This document shows positions 7,728 to 17,170 of a DNA stretch of 61,542 nucleotides, in pieces (the stretch's first letter is position 1; each line of letters starts with the position of its first letter). Where the stretch lies: the NCBI RefSeq assembly GCF_019049255.1, contig NZ_JAGMUJ010000036.1, forward strand, positions 1 to 61,542, in the 5' to 3' direction. Under the pieces are notes generated by a model, which was given only the letters and a program-made list of their open reading frames with translations, had not been told where the DNA came from and did no database searches. The position numbers and the translations under genes are program-made. The DNA comes from Streptomyces sp. AC558_RSS880. Its GTDB lineage: Bacteria; Actinomycetota; Actinomycetes; Streptomycetales; Streptomycetaceae.

Positions 7728-9949
7728 TTGTCGGCGTCGTCCTTCTTGTCGTTGTCGGACTCGTCCTCTTCGCCCTCGATCACGGGGATCAGGGAGAGCT
7801 TGCCGCGGGAGTCGATCTCGGCGATCTCGACCTGGACCTTGGCGCCCACGCCGAGGACGTCCTCGACGTTCTCCACGCGCTTGCCGCCGGCCAGCTTGCG
7901 GATCTGCGAGATGTGCAGCAGACCGTCCTTGCCGGGGAGCAGGGAGACGAAGGCGCCGAACGTCGTCGTCTTCACGACCGTGCCCAGGTAGCGCTCGCCG
8001 ACCTCGGGCATCGTCGGGTTGGCGATGCTGTTGATCGTGGTGCGGGCGGCCTCGGCGGCCGGGCCGTCGGCGGCACCGATGTAGATCGTGCCGTCGTCCT
8101 CGATCGTGATCTCGGCGCCGGTGTCCTCCTGGATCTGGTTGATCATCTTGCCCTTGGGGCCGATGACCTCGCCGATCTTGTCGACCGGGATCTTCACGGT
8201 GATGATCCGCGGCGCGTTCGGGGACATCTCGTCCGGCGTGTCGATCGCTTCCATCATCACGTCGAGGATGTGGAGGCGGGCGTCACGGGCCTGCTTGAGG
8301 GCGGCGGCCAGGACGGAGGCCGGGATGCCGTCCAGCTTGGTGTCGAGCTGGAGGGCGGTCACGAACTCCTTGGTGCCGGCGACCTTGAAGTCCATGTCGC
8401 CGAAGGCGTCCTCCGCACCGAGGATGTCGGTGAGGGTGACGTAGTGCGTCTCGCCCTCGATCTCCTGGGAGATCAGGCCCATGGCGATACCGGCGACGGG
8501 GGCCTTGAGCGGCACACCGGCGTTCAGCAGCGACATGGTGGAGGCGCAGACCGAGCCCATCGACGTCGAGCCGTTGGAGCTCAGCGCCTCGGAGACCTGA
8601 CGGATCGCGTAGGGGAACTCCTCGCGCGTCGGCAGGACCGGCACGAGGGCGCGCTCGGCGAGGGCGCCGTGGCCGATCTCGCGGCGCTTCGGGGAGCCGA
8701 CGCGGCCGGTCTCGCCGGTGGAGTACGGCGGGAAGTTGTAGTTGTGCATGTAGCGCTTGCGGGTCACCGGGGAGAGGGTGTCCAGCTGCTGCTCCATGCG
8801 CAGCATGTTGAGGGTGGTGACGCCCAGGATCTGGGTCTCGCCACGCTCGAACACCGCGGAGCCGTGCACGCGCGGGATGGCCTCGACCTCGGCGGCCAGG
8901 GTGCGGATGTCGGTGACACCGCGGCCGTCGATGCGCTTCTTCTCCTTGATGACGCGCTCACGGACCAGGGACTTGGTCAGCGAGCGGTACGCGGCGGAGA
9001 TCTCCTTCTCGCGGCCCTCGAACTCCGGCAGGAGCTTCTCGGCGGCGAGCGCCTTGACGCGGTCCAGCTCGGCCTCGCGCTCCTGCTTGCCGGCGATGGT
9101 CAGCGCGGAGGCGAGCTCCGGCTTCACGGCGGCGGTGAGGGCCTCGAGGACGTCGTCCTGGTAGTCCAGGAAGATCGGGAACTCGCCGGTGGGCTTGGCG
9201 GCCTTCGCGGCGAGGTCGGCCTGGGCCCGGCAGAGGACCTTGATGAAGGGCTTCGCGGCCTCCAGACCGGCGGCGACGACCTCCTCGGTCGGCGCCTCGG
9301 CGCCGCCCTCGACCAGCTTGATGGTCTTCTCGGTGGCCTCGGCCTCGACCATCATGATCGCGACGTCGCCGTCCTCCAGGGTGCGGCCCGCGACGACCAT
9401 GTCGAAGACGGCGTCCTCGAGCTCGGAGTGCGTCGGGAACGCCACCCACTGGCCGTTGATCAGCGCGACGCGGACGCCGCCGATCGGGCCGGAGAAGGGC
9501 AGGCCGGCCAGCTGGGTGGACGCGGAGGCGGCGTTGATCGCCACGACGTCGTACAGGTGGTCGGGGTTGAGCGCCATGATGGTGGCGACGACCTGGATCT
9601 CGTTGCGCAGGCCCTTCTTGAAGGACGGGCGCAGCGGGCGGTCGATGAGGCGGCAGGTGAGGATGGCGTCCTCGGAGGGCCGGCCCTCACGGCGGAAGAA
9701 GGAGCCGGGGATCTTGCCGGCCGCGTACATCCGCTCCTCGACGTCCACCGTGAGCGGGAAGAAGTCGAGCTGGTCCTTGGGGTTCTTGGAGGCGGTGGTG
9801 GCCGACAGCACCATGGTGTCGTCGTCCAGGTAGGCCACGGCGGAGCCGGCGGCCTGCTTGGCCAGGCGGCCCGTCTCGAAGCGGATGGTGCGGGTGCCGA
9901 AGGAGCCGTTGTCGATGACGGCCTCGGCGTAGTGGGTCTCGTTCTCCAC
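7724..9949 (-). CDS. pnp: Polyribonucleotide nucleotidyltransferase (PNPase)
   Basis: 741 residues. Phosphorolytic 3'-5' exoribonuclease that also polymerises RNA tails; in Streptomyces the same protein was historically described as guanosine pentaphosphate synthetase I. Two RNase PH domains with a helical linker fill residues 1 to about 580. A KH domain with IGPKGKM and an S1 domain with the DGLLHIS motif follow, then an acidic tail rich in D/E/K. The start is the GTG at 9949, with GGAG nine bases upstream and the product beginning M-ENETHYAEA. It is downstream of rpsO and overlaps the next gene. Confidence 0.97.
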   Translation of the reverse strand: MENETHYAEAVIDNGSFGTRTIRFETGRLAKQAAGSAVAYLDDDTMVLSATTASKNPKDQLDFFPLTVDVEERMYAAGKIPGSFFRREGRPSEDAILTCRLIDRPLRPSFKKGLRNEIQVVATIMALNPDHLYDVVAINAASASTQLAGLPFSGPIGGVRVALINGQWVAFPTHSELEDAVFDMVVAGRTLEDGDVAIMMVEAEATEKTIKLVEGGAEAPTEEVVAAGLEAAKPFIKVLCRAQADLAAKAAKPTGEFPIFLDYQDDVLEALTAAVKPELASALTIAGKQEREAELDRVKALAAEKLLPEFEGREKEISAAYRSLTKSLVRERVIKEKKRIDGRGVTDIRTLAAEVEAIPRVHGSAVFERGETQILGVTTLNMLRMEQQLDTLSPVTRKRYMHNYNFPPYSTGETGRVGSPKRREIGHGALAERALVPVLPTREEFPYAIRQVSEALSSNGSTSMGSVCASTMSLLNAGVPLKAPVAGIAMGLISQEIEGETHYVTLTDILGAEDAFGDMDFKVAGTKEFVTALQLDTKLDGIPASVLAAALKQARDARLHILDVMMEAIDTPDEMSPNAPRIITVKIPVDKIGEVIGPKGKMINQIQEDTGAEITIEDDGTIYIGAADGPAAEAARTTINSIANPTMPEVGERYLGTVVKTTTFGAFVSLLPGKDGLLHISQIRKLAGGKRVENVEDVLGVGAKVQVEIAEIDSRGKLSLIPVIEGEEDESDNDKKDDADK

Positions 9950-10264
9950 TAGCGTTTTCTCCGTTACTTTGTCGTCTTTCGTCCCGCCTCGCCCGTGTGG
10001 CGGGGGGACGGGGACGGAGAAGCGCTCCACTGGTGCGGGCCGGTCTTCGATCGAAGCTCCCGGGGGTCACTCTCCCGGGGGCCACTACCGAGGACCGGCG
10101 GCGGCGAGGTGCGCTTCTCCTCGTGCGTCGTGACGTCCGATGACGTCGGTCGGCGGTGCCCTGGGGACCGCATACCCATGCGGTGCGGGGCATCACACCG
10201 AGTCGTGGCTATTGCGTTGTGCTACCACACTACAAAGGCGCGGTGACACTCCGCACGTACAGCA
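9950..10264 (-). promoter_or_regulatory. Structured rpsO-pnp intergenic leader
   Basis: This gene-free stretch is dense in dyads. CTTCGATCGAAG is a perfect 12-base palindrome at 10045-10056. It sits inside outer arms CCGGTC (10040-10045) and GACCGG (10093-10098), together with repeated CCCGGG words. ACCGCAT/ATGCGGT arms lie near 10168-10185. In S. coelicolor this interval is known to hold a pnp promoter and hairpins bearing on RNase III processing and pnp autoregulation. The same roles are inferred here. Confidence 0.6.
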
Positions 10265-10302
10265 AAGGGAGCGGTCCCCTTTCTCCAGGGAACCGCTCCC
10301 TT
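10265..10302 (-). terminator. rpsO-pnp attenuator / RNase III-type hairpin
   Basis: Arms 10265-10279 and 10288-10302 form a 15-bp stem with one G-U pair and an 8-base loop, beginning 10 bases after the rpsO stop. On the transcript it is followed by UUUG only, so it probably allows partial read-through into pnp. It is also a good candidate substrate for RNase III. Confidence 0.75.
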
Positions 10303-10311
10303 CACGGCGTC

Positions 10312-10599
10312 TTACTTGGCGCCCGCCGCACCGCGGCGGATGCCGAGGCGGTCGACCAGCGCACGGAAGCGCTGGATGTCCTTCTTGGCGAGGTACTGCA
10401 GCAGCCGGCGGCGCTGGCCGACCAGGATCAGCAGACCACGACGGGAGTGGTGGTCGTGCTTGTGGGTCTTGAGGTGCTCCGTCAGGTCGGAGATCCGACG
10501 GGACAGCAGAGCGACCTGGACCTCGGGGGAGCCGGTGTCACCCTCCTTGGTACCGAACTCGGAGATGATCTGCTTCTTCACTGCGGCGTCGAGCGACAC
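10312..10599 (-). CDS. rpsO: 30S ribosomal protein S15
   Basis: 95 residues. Binds 16S rRNA early in assembly of the 30S platform. It has the full S15 signature, including the GSPEVQVALLSRRI and HKHDHHSRRGLL segments and a QRRRLLQYL stretch. It starts with GTG at 10599 with GAGGAG five bases upstream. It is followed by the hairpin at 10265-10302 and then pnp, the classical rpsO-pnp pair. Confidence 0.98.
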   Translation of the reverse strand: MSLDAAVKKQIISEFGTKEGDTGSPEVQVALLSRRISDLTEHLKTHKHDHHSRRGLLILVGQRRRLLQYLAKKDIQRFRALVDRLGIRRGAAGAK

Positions 10600-10747
10600 G
10601 CGTACTCCTCATAGTCTGTGAGTGGCCACCGAGTGCCCCCGGTCTTCGTCTCGGGGGGTCTTCCATGACTCGGAAGGCGGGGATCCGCTGGGCGCGGCCT
10701 CCAGGGCGAACTCGCTCCGGGGGTGCGTACACAAACGGCCGTCGCTC

Positions 10748-10753
10748 AGGATA
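10748..10753 (-). promoter_or_regulatory. Candidate -10 element for rpsO
   Basis: On the minus strand the hexamer TATCCT lies about 150 bases upstream of the rpsO start, in the 268-base gap shared with the divergent DUF397 gene. No convincing -35 hexamer is seen at 17-18 bases. A plus-strand TAGGGT at 10819-10824 is an equally tentative -10 for the DUF397 gene. Confidence 0.3.
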
Positions 10754-10867
10754 CCAGGCGGTGGCGGGTGCCTCTCCCCCGGTCCGCCGAACCGGCCGGG
10801 CCGGACGTCGTGGGCCACTAGGGTGAGCCTCCGGACCGTTCGTACGTCGGGAAGGGGTCGCTGCGGC

Positions 10868-11149
10868 ATGGCGGAGACGGCTGAGGAGATCAAGGCACGC
10901 AAGGAGCGGGAGAAGGACGAGCTCTACGCCCTCGACATCTCCGGTGTCGAGTGGCACGGCGCGCCGGGCACCGAGGAGCACGAGGAGCGGGTCGAGATCG
11001 CGTACCTGCCCGGCGGTGCCGTGGCCATGCGGTCCTCGCTCGACCCGGACACCGTGCTGCGGTACACGGAGGCGGAGTGGCGGGCCTTCGTGCTGGGCGC
11101 GCGGGACGGGGAGTTCGACCTGGAGCCGGCGGGCCCCGAGGCGGAGTGA
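10868..11149 (+). CDS. DUF397 domain protein
   Basis: 93 residues. The C-terminal half shows the DUF397 pattern: a VEIAYLPGGAVAMRSS strand pair, then LRYTEAEWRAFVLGARDGEFDL. In Streptomyces such small proteins are often encoded next to helix-turn-helix regulators and may modulate them, but no regulator gene is adjacent here. The N-terminus is a charged helix. It diverges from rpsO and converges on eccD. Confidence 0.85.
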   Translation: MAETAEEIKARKEREKDELYALDISGVEWHGAPGTEEHEERVEIAYLPGGAVAMRSSLDPDTVLRYTEAEWRAFVLGARDGEFDLEPAGPEAE

Positions 11150-11158
11150 CCGCTCCGC

Positions 11159-11204
11159 GACGCCCGGCGGAAGGCACCCGCTCGGGTGCCTTCCGCCGGG
11201 CGTC
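11159..11204. terminator. Bidirectional terminator between DUF397 gene and eccD
   Basis: A 21-bp perfect stem (11159-11179 and 11184-11204) with a GCTC loop, placed between two convergent genes. It is one of the strongest hairpins in the window. Confidence 0.9.
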
Positions 11205-11234
11205 GCGCGTCAGCGTCCTGCCGGGCGTCGCACG

Positions 11235-12749
11235 TCAGCCGGTCATCGACCGCACCGACGCGTACACGTCGAAGACGGCGAGCGCCAGCGGCACCAGCGT
11301 CAGCAGCACGAAGCCCTCGGCGATCTCCATGAACCGGCCCCAGAAGGGCGTGACTCCGCGACGGGGGACGATCAGACCGATGGCGGTGACCAGGGCGATG
11401 GTCACGGCCACGGCCGCCGTCAGCCACACGCTGCGGACGTCGAGGGCGGTGGTGTCGCCCTGGAGCGCGTCCCGCCAGTCGTGCGCCGGAGGATTCATCG
11501 CCAGCCCCAGGCCGAGGAAGACCAGGCAGAGGAGTCCGGCCGCCAGCGTGGGGGCGACCTGAGCGGTGTACCGGAACAGCTGGGCCCGCATCAGCATCGC
11601 GACGCCGGTGGCCAGGGCGAGGAGTTGCGCCCAGACGCCGCCGGAGAAGCCGAGGACGATCGACGCCCCCACGGAGACGAACGCGCATCCGCCGACGAGT
11701 CCGACGAGGAGTTCGTGGCCGCGACGGGCCTGGGCGAGGATGCGCTCGGTGTCGACGGGTTCCGGAGCGTCCTGCTCCTCCGTCAGGTAGGAACCGCGCG
11801 ACGCACTGGGCGGTTCGAAGCCGATGGGCAGCCGGGCGAAACGCACGGACAGGCCCGGCAGGAAGGCGAGGGTGCACACCGCCAGGGGCGCGCACACGGC
11901 GGCCGTCTCCGTGGGCTCCAGCCGCGTCAGCATCGCGAGGAACGTCGTGAGCAGGCCGATCGCGGAAGCGAGGACGAAGGCCACGAACGGGCTGTCGCCG
12001 CCCGGCGACACCAGGGCGAGCACGATGGAGGCGACCAGCACCGCCGCGCACGCCAGGAGGAACTGGAGCCGCCCGATGCCCTGGCCCTCCGCGAGCGGCA
12101 GCAGTCCCGAGCCGGCCACGGCGACGTTGGGCAGGGCACCCAGGCCGAGGGCGACCGCGGAGCCGCGATCGTCGTACACGCGCGCGCGAACGCACGCGAA
12201 GGTGATCAGCAGGACTCCGGTGATCGCGGCGAGGATGCCCTGCAGGCCGTGCATGTCGTGGCGGACCTGGGAGCTCCAGGCCACGAACGCCAGCAGCGCC
12301 GGAAGGACACCGCCCGCCACGAGGCCGGCGACGCGGGTGAGATCGCCGTCCCACAGGGTGCGGTCGCGGGTGACGGCGGATGCCACCGCCTCCGACACGT
12401 CGTCGAAGACGGCGGGGGGCAGCGACTCGGAGAACGGGCGCAGCGTGAGCAGTTCGCCGTCCAGGATGCGCTGGGCCGCGAAGGACCGGGCGCTGTCGAG
12501 AACGGTCCCGTCGCGGCGTACGAGGTGGTAGCCGACCGGTGCCCCCTCGGCGGGACTCTGCTGGGAGAACCGAAGGATCTCCGGGTACAGGTCGGCGACC
12601 GGCACGTCGTCCGGCAGCGCCACGTCGACACGGCTGTCGGGGGCCACGATGGTGACCCGGCAGAAGCCGAGCCCCGTGCCTGCCCTGGACGGGGCTCCGG
12701 TGCCCGGTCCGCCGGCCGTGCCGGCCGGCGCGGAGGCCGTCGTACTCAC
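11235..12749 (-). CDS. eccD: Type VII secretion integral membrane protein EccD
   Basis: 504 residues. Forms the transmembrane vestibule of the ESX secretion complex. After a Ser/Ala/Gly-rich start, a ubiquitin-like domain (about residues 28-110, beginning FCRVTIVAPDSRVDVALPDD) precedes about eleven transmembrane helices, with a cytoplasmic loop near residue 320 (the LTEEQDAPEPVDTERI region). The GTG at 12749, with a GAGGGGG site upstream, gives the domain at the right place; the open frame runs further back without support. It diverges from eccC. Confidence 0.93.
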   Translation of the reverse strand: MSTTASAPAGTAGGPGTGAPSRAGTGLGFCRVTIVAPDSRVDVALPDDVPVADLYPEILRFSQQSPAEGAPVGYHLVRRDGTVLDSARSFAAQRILDGELLTLRPFSESLPPAVFDDVSEAVASAVTRDRTLWDGDLTRVAGLVAGGVLPALLAFVAWSSQVRHDMHGLQGILAAITGVLLITFACVRARVYDDRGSAVALGLGALPNVAVAGSGLLPLAEGQGIGRLQFLLACAAVLVASIVLALVSPGGDSPFVAFVLASAIGLLTTFLAMLTRLEPTETAAVCAPLAVCTLAFLPGLSVRFARLPIGFEPPSASRGSYLTEEQDAPEPVDTERILAQARRGHELLVGLVGGCAFVSVGASIVLGFSGGVWAQLLALATGVAMLMRAQLFRYTAQVAPTLAAGLLCLVFLGLGLAMNPPAHDWRDALQGDTTALDVRSVWLTAAVAVTIALVTAIGLIVPRRGVTPFWGRFMEIAEGFVLLTLVPLALAVFDVYASVRSMTG

Positions 12750-13054
12750 CTGTTGTTCCCCCTCGTCGGTACTGTGGACCCGCGCGTACCGTCGCGCACG
12801 GTCCCTGGGCGGTGCTTTCGTCCGATCCGCCCGCCGACCACCCTGTCCGAGCCCGGGCCGACGGACCGCACGTGTGCCGCATGTCGCGCGGTGCACCGAT
12901 TTCGGCGGCCGATTCGCAACTGCTCACACGTCTCACGGCACCCTACCGCTCACCACCGTCGGCGGCTGTCAGTAGGATCGCGCAGCGCGATCAATGTTCG
13001 CCGAACACGGGACGGCGGGCGGAACGGATCCGTTCGGCAAGGGAATTGGTGCGA
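12750..13054. promoter_or_regulatory. eccD-eccC divergent control region with operator-like palindrome
   Basis: This 305-base gap holds no gene. A TAGGAT -10-like hexamer for eccC is at 12973-12978. It is overlapped by a perfect palindrome with arms GATCGCGC and GCGCGATC around a single A (12976-12992), placed where a repressor would block eccC transcription. No clear -35 is seen. The eccC start follows about 75 bases later. Confidence 0.45.
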
Positions 13055-16000
13055 GTGAGTCACATCGTCGTCAAACGTCCACCACGTGCGCTGCCGAAGG
13101 ACGTGCCCACGAACGAAGTCGTGCTGCAACCGCCTCCGGAGCTGCCGCGCGGCCAGCAGGAGGGCGCCCTGATGCAACTCCTGCCCATGCTCGGCATGGG
13201 CGGGTCCGTGGTGTTCTTCTTCAATCCGCAGGCCCAGCCGTTCATGAAGATCATGGGCATGGTGATGGTGGCCTCCACCATCGCCATGGGCGTCGCGATG
13301 CTGGTTCGCTACCGACGCGGCAACCAGGGGCAGCTGGCGGACATGCGCCGGGACTACCTCCGCTACCTGTCGCAGGTCCGGCACACCACCCAGGAGACCG
13401 CGAAGGCCCAGCGTGACGCCCAGTACTACCTGCACCCTTCACCGGAGCAATTGTGGGCCCTGGTCGCCGAGGGCAGCCGGGTGTGGGAACGGCGCTCGGG
13501 TGACGCGGACTTCGGGCAGGTACGGGTGGGCCTGGGCCCGCAGGCCCTGGCCACTCCCCTGGTTCCGCCGGAAACCGCTCCGGTGGATCAGCTGGAGCCG
13601 CTGACCGCCGGGGCCATGCAGCGCTTCGTGGCCACCCACGGCACCCTCGACGCCCTCCCGATGGCGATATCCCTGCGCGCCTTCTACCACGTGACACTCA
13701 GCGGCGACCCGAAGAGCGTGCGCGGCACGGCCCGTGCCGTCACCGCCTCCCTGGCTTCGCTGCACTCCCCCGAGGACCTGGTCCTCGCCGTCGCCACCGG
13801 ACAGGAGTCGGCACCCGAATGGGAGTGGGCCAAGTGGCTGCCCCACGCGCAGTGTCCGACGGCCGCGGACGGCGCCGGCAGCATGCGCCTCGTCACGACC
13901 GACCCGGTGGAGCTGGAGGAACTGCTCTCGCCCCGTCTCCAGGGCCGTCCGCGCTTCCACCCGGGCGGGCCGCCGGTGCCCGAGCAGCCGCACCTGGTCG
14001 TCGTGCTCGACGGCGTCTCGCTGCCGCCGACGTCGCTGCTGGCGAGTCCGGAGGGCCTGCAGGGCGTGACCGTGCTGGAGGTCGTGCCCGGCAACCTCAC
14101 CACCGGACGCGGTGACCTCTCCGTCGTCGTCCGCCCGAAGGAGCTGCGCCTCGAGTCGGCGCACGGCATGGTCTACGAGGGCACGTCCGAAGGGCTCTCG
14201 TACGAGGCGGCGGAGGCCCTGGCCCGCCAGCTCGCCCCCCTGCGCATGGCGTCGGGCGGGGACAACGACGAACCGCTCCTGTCCAACCTGGAGTTCACCG
14301 ATCTGCTGAACCTGGGTGACGCCGCGGCGGTGGACCCGCGACGGACCTGGCGGCCTCGCTCGCAGTCCGAGCGGCTTCGGGTGCCGATCGGCGTCGGCGA
14401 GGACGGCCGGCCCGTGATGCTCGACCTCAAGGAGGCGGCGCAGGAGGGCATGGGCCCCCACGGCCTGTGCGTCGGCGCGACCGGTTCCGGCAAGTCGGAG
14501 CTGCTGCGCACCCTGGTGCTCGGCCTCGCCGTGACCCACTCCTCCGAGACCCTCAACTTCGTACTGGCGGACTTCAAGGGCGGCGCCACCTTCGCGGGCA
14601 TGGCCCAACTGCCGCACGTGGCGGCCGTGATCACCAACCTGGCCGACGACCTCACCCTGGTCGACCGGATGGGCGACTCCATCCGCGGTGAGCTCAACCG
14701 GCGCCAGGAGATGCTCCGCGACGCGGGCAACTACGCCAACATCCACGCCTACGAGAAGGCCCGCGCCGCCGGTGCCCCGCTGCAGCCGATCCCGTCCCTC
14801 GTGCTCGTGATCGACGAGTTCAGCGAGCTGCTCACCGCGAAGCCGGACTTCATCGAGATGTTCGTGCAGATCGGCCGCATCGGCCGGTCGCTGGGCGTGC
14901 ACCTGCTGCTCGCCTCGCAGCGCCTTGAGGAGGGCCGGCTGCGCGGGCTCGAGACCTATCTGTCGTACCGGATCGGTCTGCGCACGTTCTCCGCGGCCGA
15001 GTCGCGGGCGGCCCTCGGCGTCCCGGACGCCTATGAGCTGCCGAACGTCCCCGGTTCGGGTTTCCTGAAGTTCGGTACGGACGAGATGGTGCGCTTCAAG
15101 GCCGCGTACGTCTCCGGTGTGTACCGCTCGGGCGCCGACCGGGCGGCGTCGTACGACGGCCCCCTGCCCGTCGACCGCCGGCCCGTGCTGTTCACGGCCG
15201 CGCAGGTTCCGGTGCGGTACGTGGCGGTTCCGCGACAGCGCGACGCCTCCGACGGCGTGACGGACGGCGAGACGGACGACGCGCTGGCCGACACCGTTCT
15301 CGACGTCGTCGTGCGGCGCCTGGAGGCGCAGGGCCCGGCGGCTCACCAGGTGTGGCTGCCCCCGCTGGACAGCCCGCCGTCACTCGACGCGTTGCTGCCC
15401 GGCCTCGCCGAGGTGCCCGGCCGCGGCCTGACCCAGCCCGGCTACGAGGGCGCGGGCCGGCTCGTCATCCCGGTCGGCCTCGTCGACAAGCCGTACGAAC
15501 AGCGTCGCGACCCCTTGTGGGTGGACTTCGGCGGCGCGGCCGGCCACATGCAGATCCTGGGCGGTCCGCAGTCCGGGAAGTCGACGCTGCTGCGCTCGAT
15601 CATCGCGTCCTTCGCGCTCACCCACACCCCCCACGAAGTGCAGTTCTACGGGCTGGACTTCGGTGGCGGCGGCCTGTCCGCCGTGGCGGGGCTCCCGCAC
15701 GTGGGCGGGGTGGCGTCACGCCTGGACCCCGAGAAGGTGCGGCGTACGGCGGCCGAGGTGTACGGCGTCATGACGCGCCGCGAGGAGTACTTCCGTACGG
15801 CGGGCATCTCCTCGATCGCCGAGTTCCGTACCCGCCGTGCACGGGGCGACATCTCCGTGACCGACCAGCCCTGGGGCGACGTCTTCCTGGTCATCGACGG
15901 CTGGGGGAACTTCCGTACGGACTACGACGCGCTGGAGCCGATCGTGCTGGACATCGCGACGCGCGGCCTCGGCTACGGCATCCACCTGATCCTCACCGCT

Positions 16001-17038
16001 TCCCGTTCCATGGAGGTCCGCGGCAACCTCAAGGACCAGTTGATGAACCGCCTGGAGCTGCGGCTCGGCGATCCCATGGACTCCGAGTTCGACCGCAAGG
16101 TCGCGGCCAACGTGCCGACGGGGGTGCCCGGTCGCGGTCAGACCCCGCAGAAACAGCACTTCATGGCCGCGGTCCCGCGGATGGACGGCCTGTCCTCCGA
16201 CACGGACCTCGCGGAGGCGACCCAGGCGCTCGGGACCGAGGTGGCCCGGCACTGGCAGCAGCCCGGTGCTCCCGTGGTGCGCCTGCTGCCGAGGGAGTTC
16301 CCGGCCCACCAGCTCCCCCCGGGCGACCGGTTCCCCCGTCAGGGGATCTCCTTCGCGCTCGACGAGGACAACCTGGAACCGGTGTTCGTCGACTTCGAGC
16401 AGGACCCCTTCTTCCTGATCTTCGGGGAGAGCGAGTCCGGCAAGTCGAACCTGCTGAAGCTGCTCATCCGGCGCCTGACCGAGCGCTACGACGGCGACAA
16501 CTGCAAGTTGTTCGTCATCGACAACCGGCGTTCCCTGCTGGGCGTGACCCCGCCCTCGCACCTGGCCGAGTACGTCCCCATGTCGAACCAGATGCAGCAC
16601 CACATGGACGCGCTCGCCGAACTGATGCAGCGGCGCACACCGACCGCGGACGTCACGCCGCAGCAGCTGCGCGACCGCAGTTGGTGGCGGGGGCCGACGG
16701 TCTACATCGTCATCGACGACTTCGACCTGGTGGCCACGTCGAGCGGCAACCCCCTGGCCGGCCTGACCGAGATGCTCCCCCTCGCCCGGGACGTCGGCGT
16801 GCGCTTCATCATCGCCCGTTCCACCGCGGGCGCGAGCCGCTCCGGATACGAGCCCTTCATGCAGCGGCTGAAGGAACTCGGCGCACAGGGCGTGGTCCTC
16901 AGCGGCGATCCGGCCGAGGGCGATCTGCTGGGCGGCGTGCGTCCGCGTCCGATGCCTCCGGGGCGGGGCGTGTTCGTCTCCCGGCGGCGGGGGCGGCCGT
17001 TGGTGCAGACGGGGCTTGTGGCGGAGGAGGCTTTCTGA
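13055..17038 (+). CDS. eccC: Type VII secretion ATPase EccC (single chain)
   Basis: 1327 residues. Motor and substrate receptor of the ESX system, membrane-bound by two helices near residues 45-85. It carries three FtsK/SpoIIIE-type ATPase domains. Walker A motifs are GATGSGKS at 474-481 (K480), GGPQSGKS ending at K842 plus S, and GESESGKS with K1130. The first domain has a full Walker B (VIDEF); the second has VIDGWG and the third VIDDF, so only the first looks canonical, as in other EccC proteins. ESX-1 of mycobacteria splits this protein in two; here it is one chain. The start is the GTG at 13055; an in-frame GTG at 13049 is possible. Confidence 0.95.
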   Translation: MSHIVVKRPPRALPKDVPTNEVVLQPPPELPRGQQEGALMQLLPMLGMGGSVVFFFNPQAQPFMKIMGMVMVASTIAMGVAMLVRYRRGNQGQLADMRRDYLRYLSQVRHTTQETAKAQRDAQYYLHPSPEQLWALVAEGSRVWERRSGDADFGQVRVGLGPQALATPLVPPETAPVDQLEPLTAGAMQRFVATHGTLDALPMAISLRAFYHVTLSGDPKSVRGTARAVTASLASLHSPEDLVLAVATGQESAPEWEWAKWLPHAQCPTAADGAGSMRLVTTDPVELEELLSPRLQGRPRFHPGGPPVPEQPHLVVVLDGVSLPPTSLLASPEGLQGVTVLEVVPGNLTTGRGDLSVVVRPKELRLESAHGMVYEGTSEGLSYEAAEALARQLAPLRMASGGDNDEPLLSNLEFTDLLNLGDAAAVDPRRTWRPRSQSERLRVPIGVGEDGRPVMLDLKEAAQEGMGPHGLCVGATGSGKSELLRTLVLGLAVTHSSETLNFVLADFKGGATFAGMAQLPHVAAVITNLADDLTLVDRMGDSIRGELNRRQEMLRDAGNYANIHAYEKARAAGAPLQPIPSLVLVIDEFSELLTAKPDFIEMFVQIGRIGRSLGVHLLLASQRLEEGRLRGLETYLSYRIGLRTFSAAESRAALGVPDAYELPNVPGSGFLKFGTDEMVRFKAAYVSGVYRSGADRAASYDGPLPVDRRPVLFTAAQVPVRYVAVPRQRDASDGVTDGETDDALADTVLDVVVRRLEAQGPAAHQVWLPPLDSPPSLDALLPGLAEVPGRGLTQPGYEGAGRLVIPVGLVDKPYEQRRDPLWVDFGGAAGHMQILGGPQSGKSTLLRSIIASFALTHTPHEVQFYGLDFGGGGLSAVAGLPHVGGVASRLDPEKVRRTAAEVYGVMTRREEYFRTAGISSIAEFRTRRARGDISVTDQPWGDVFLVIDGWGNFRTDYDALEPIVLDIATRGLGYGIHLILTASRSMEVRGNLKDQLMNRLELRLGDPMDSEFDRKVAANVPTGVPGRGQTPQKQHFMAAVPRMDGLSSDTDLAEATQALGTEVARHWQQPGAPVVRLLPREFPAHQLPPGDRFPRQGISFALDEDNLEPVFVDFEQDPFFLIFGESESGKSNLLKLLIRRLTERYDGDNCKLFVIDNRRSLLGVTPPSHLAEYVPMSNQMQHHMDALAELMQRRTPTADVTPQQLRDRSWWRGPTVYIVIDDFDLVATSSGNPLAGLTEMLPLARDVGVRFIIARSTAGASRSGYEPFMQRLKELGAQGVVLSGDPAEGDLLGGVRPRPMPPGRGVFVSRRRGRPLVQTGLVAEEAF

Positions 17039-17170
17039 CCGGTATCGGCTGTTTCCGGTCCGGTGGGGCCAGAGAATGGATGAGGACTTCACCGCGGCTT
17101 CTCCCGAAAGCGCCGCACGGAAGAGAACCGGTAGACCATGTCCTGCTGACAGCAACGGAGGAGCAGACCC

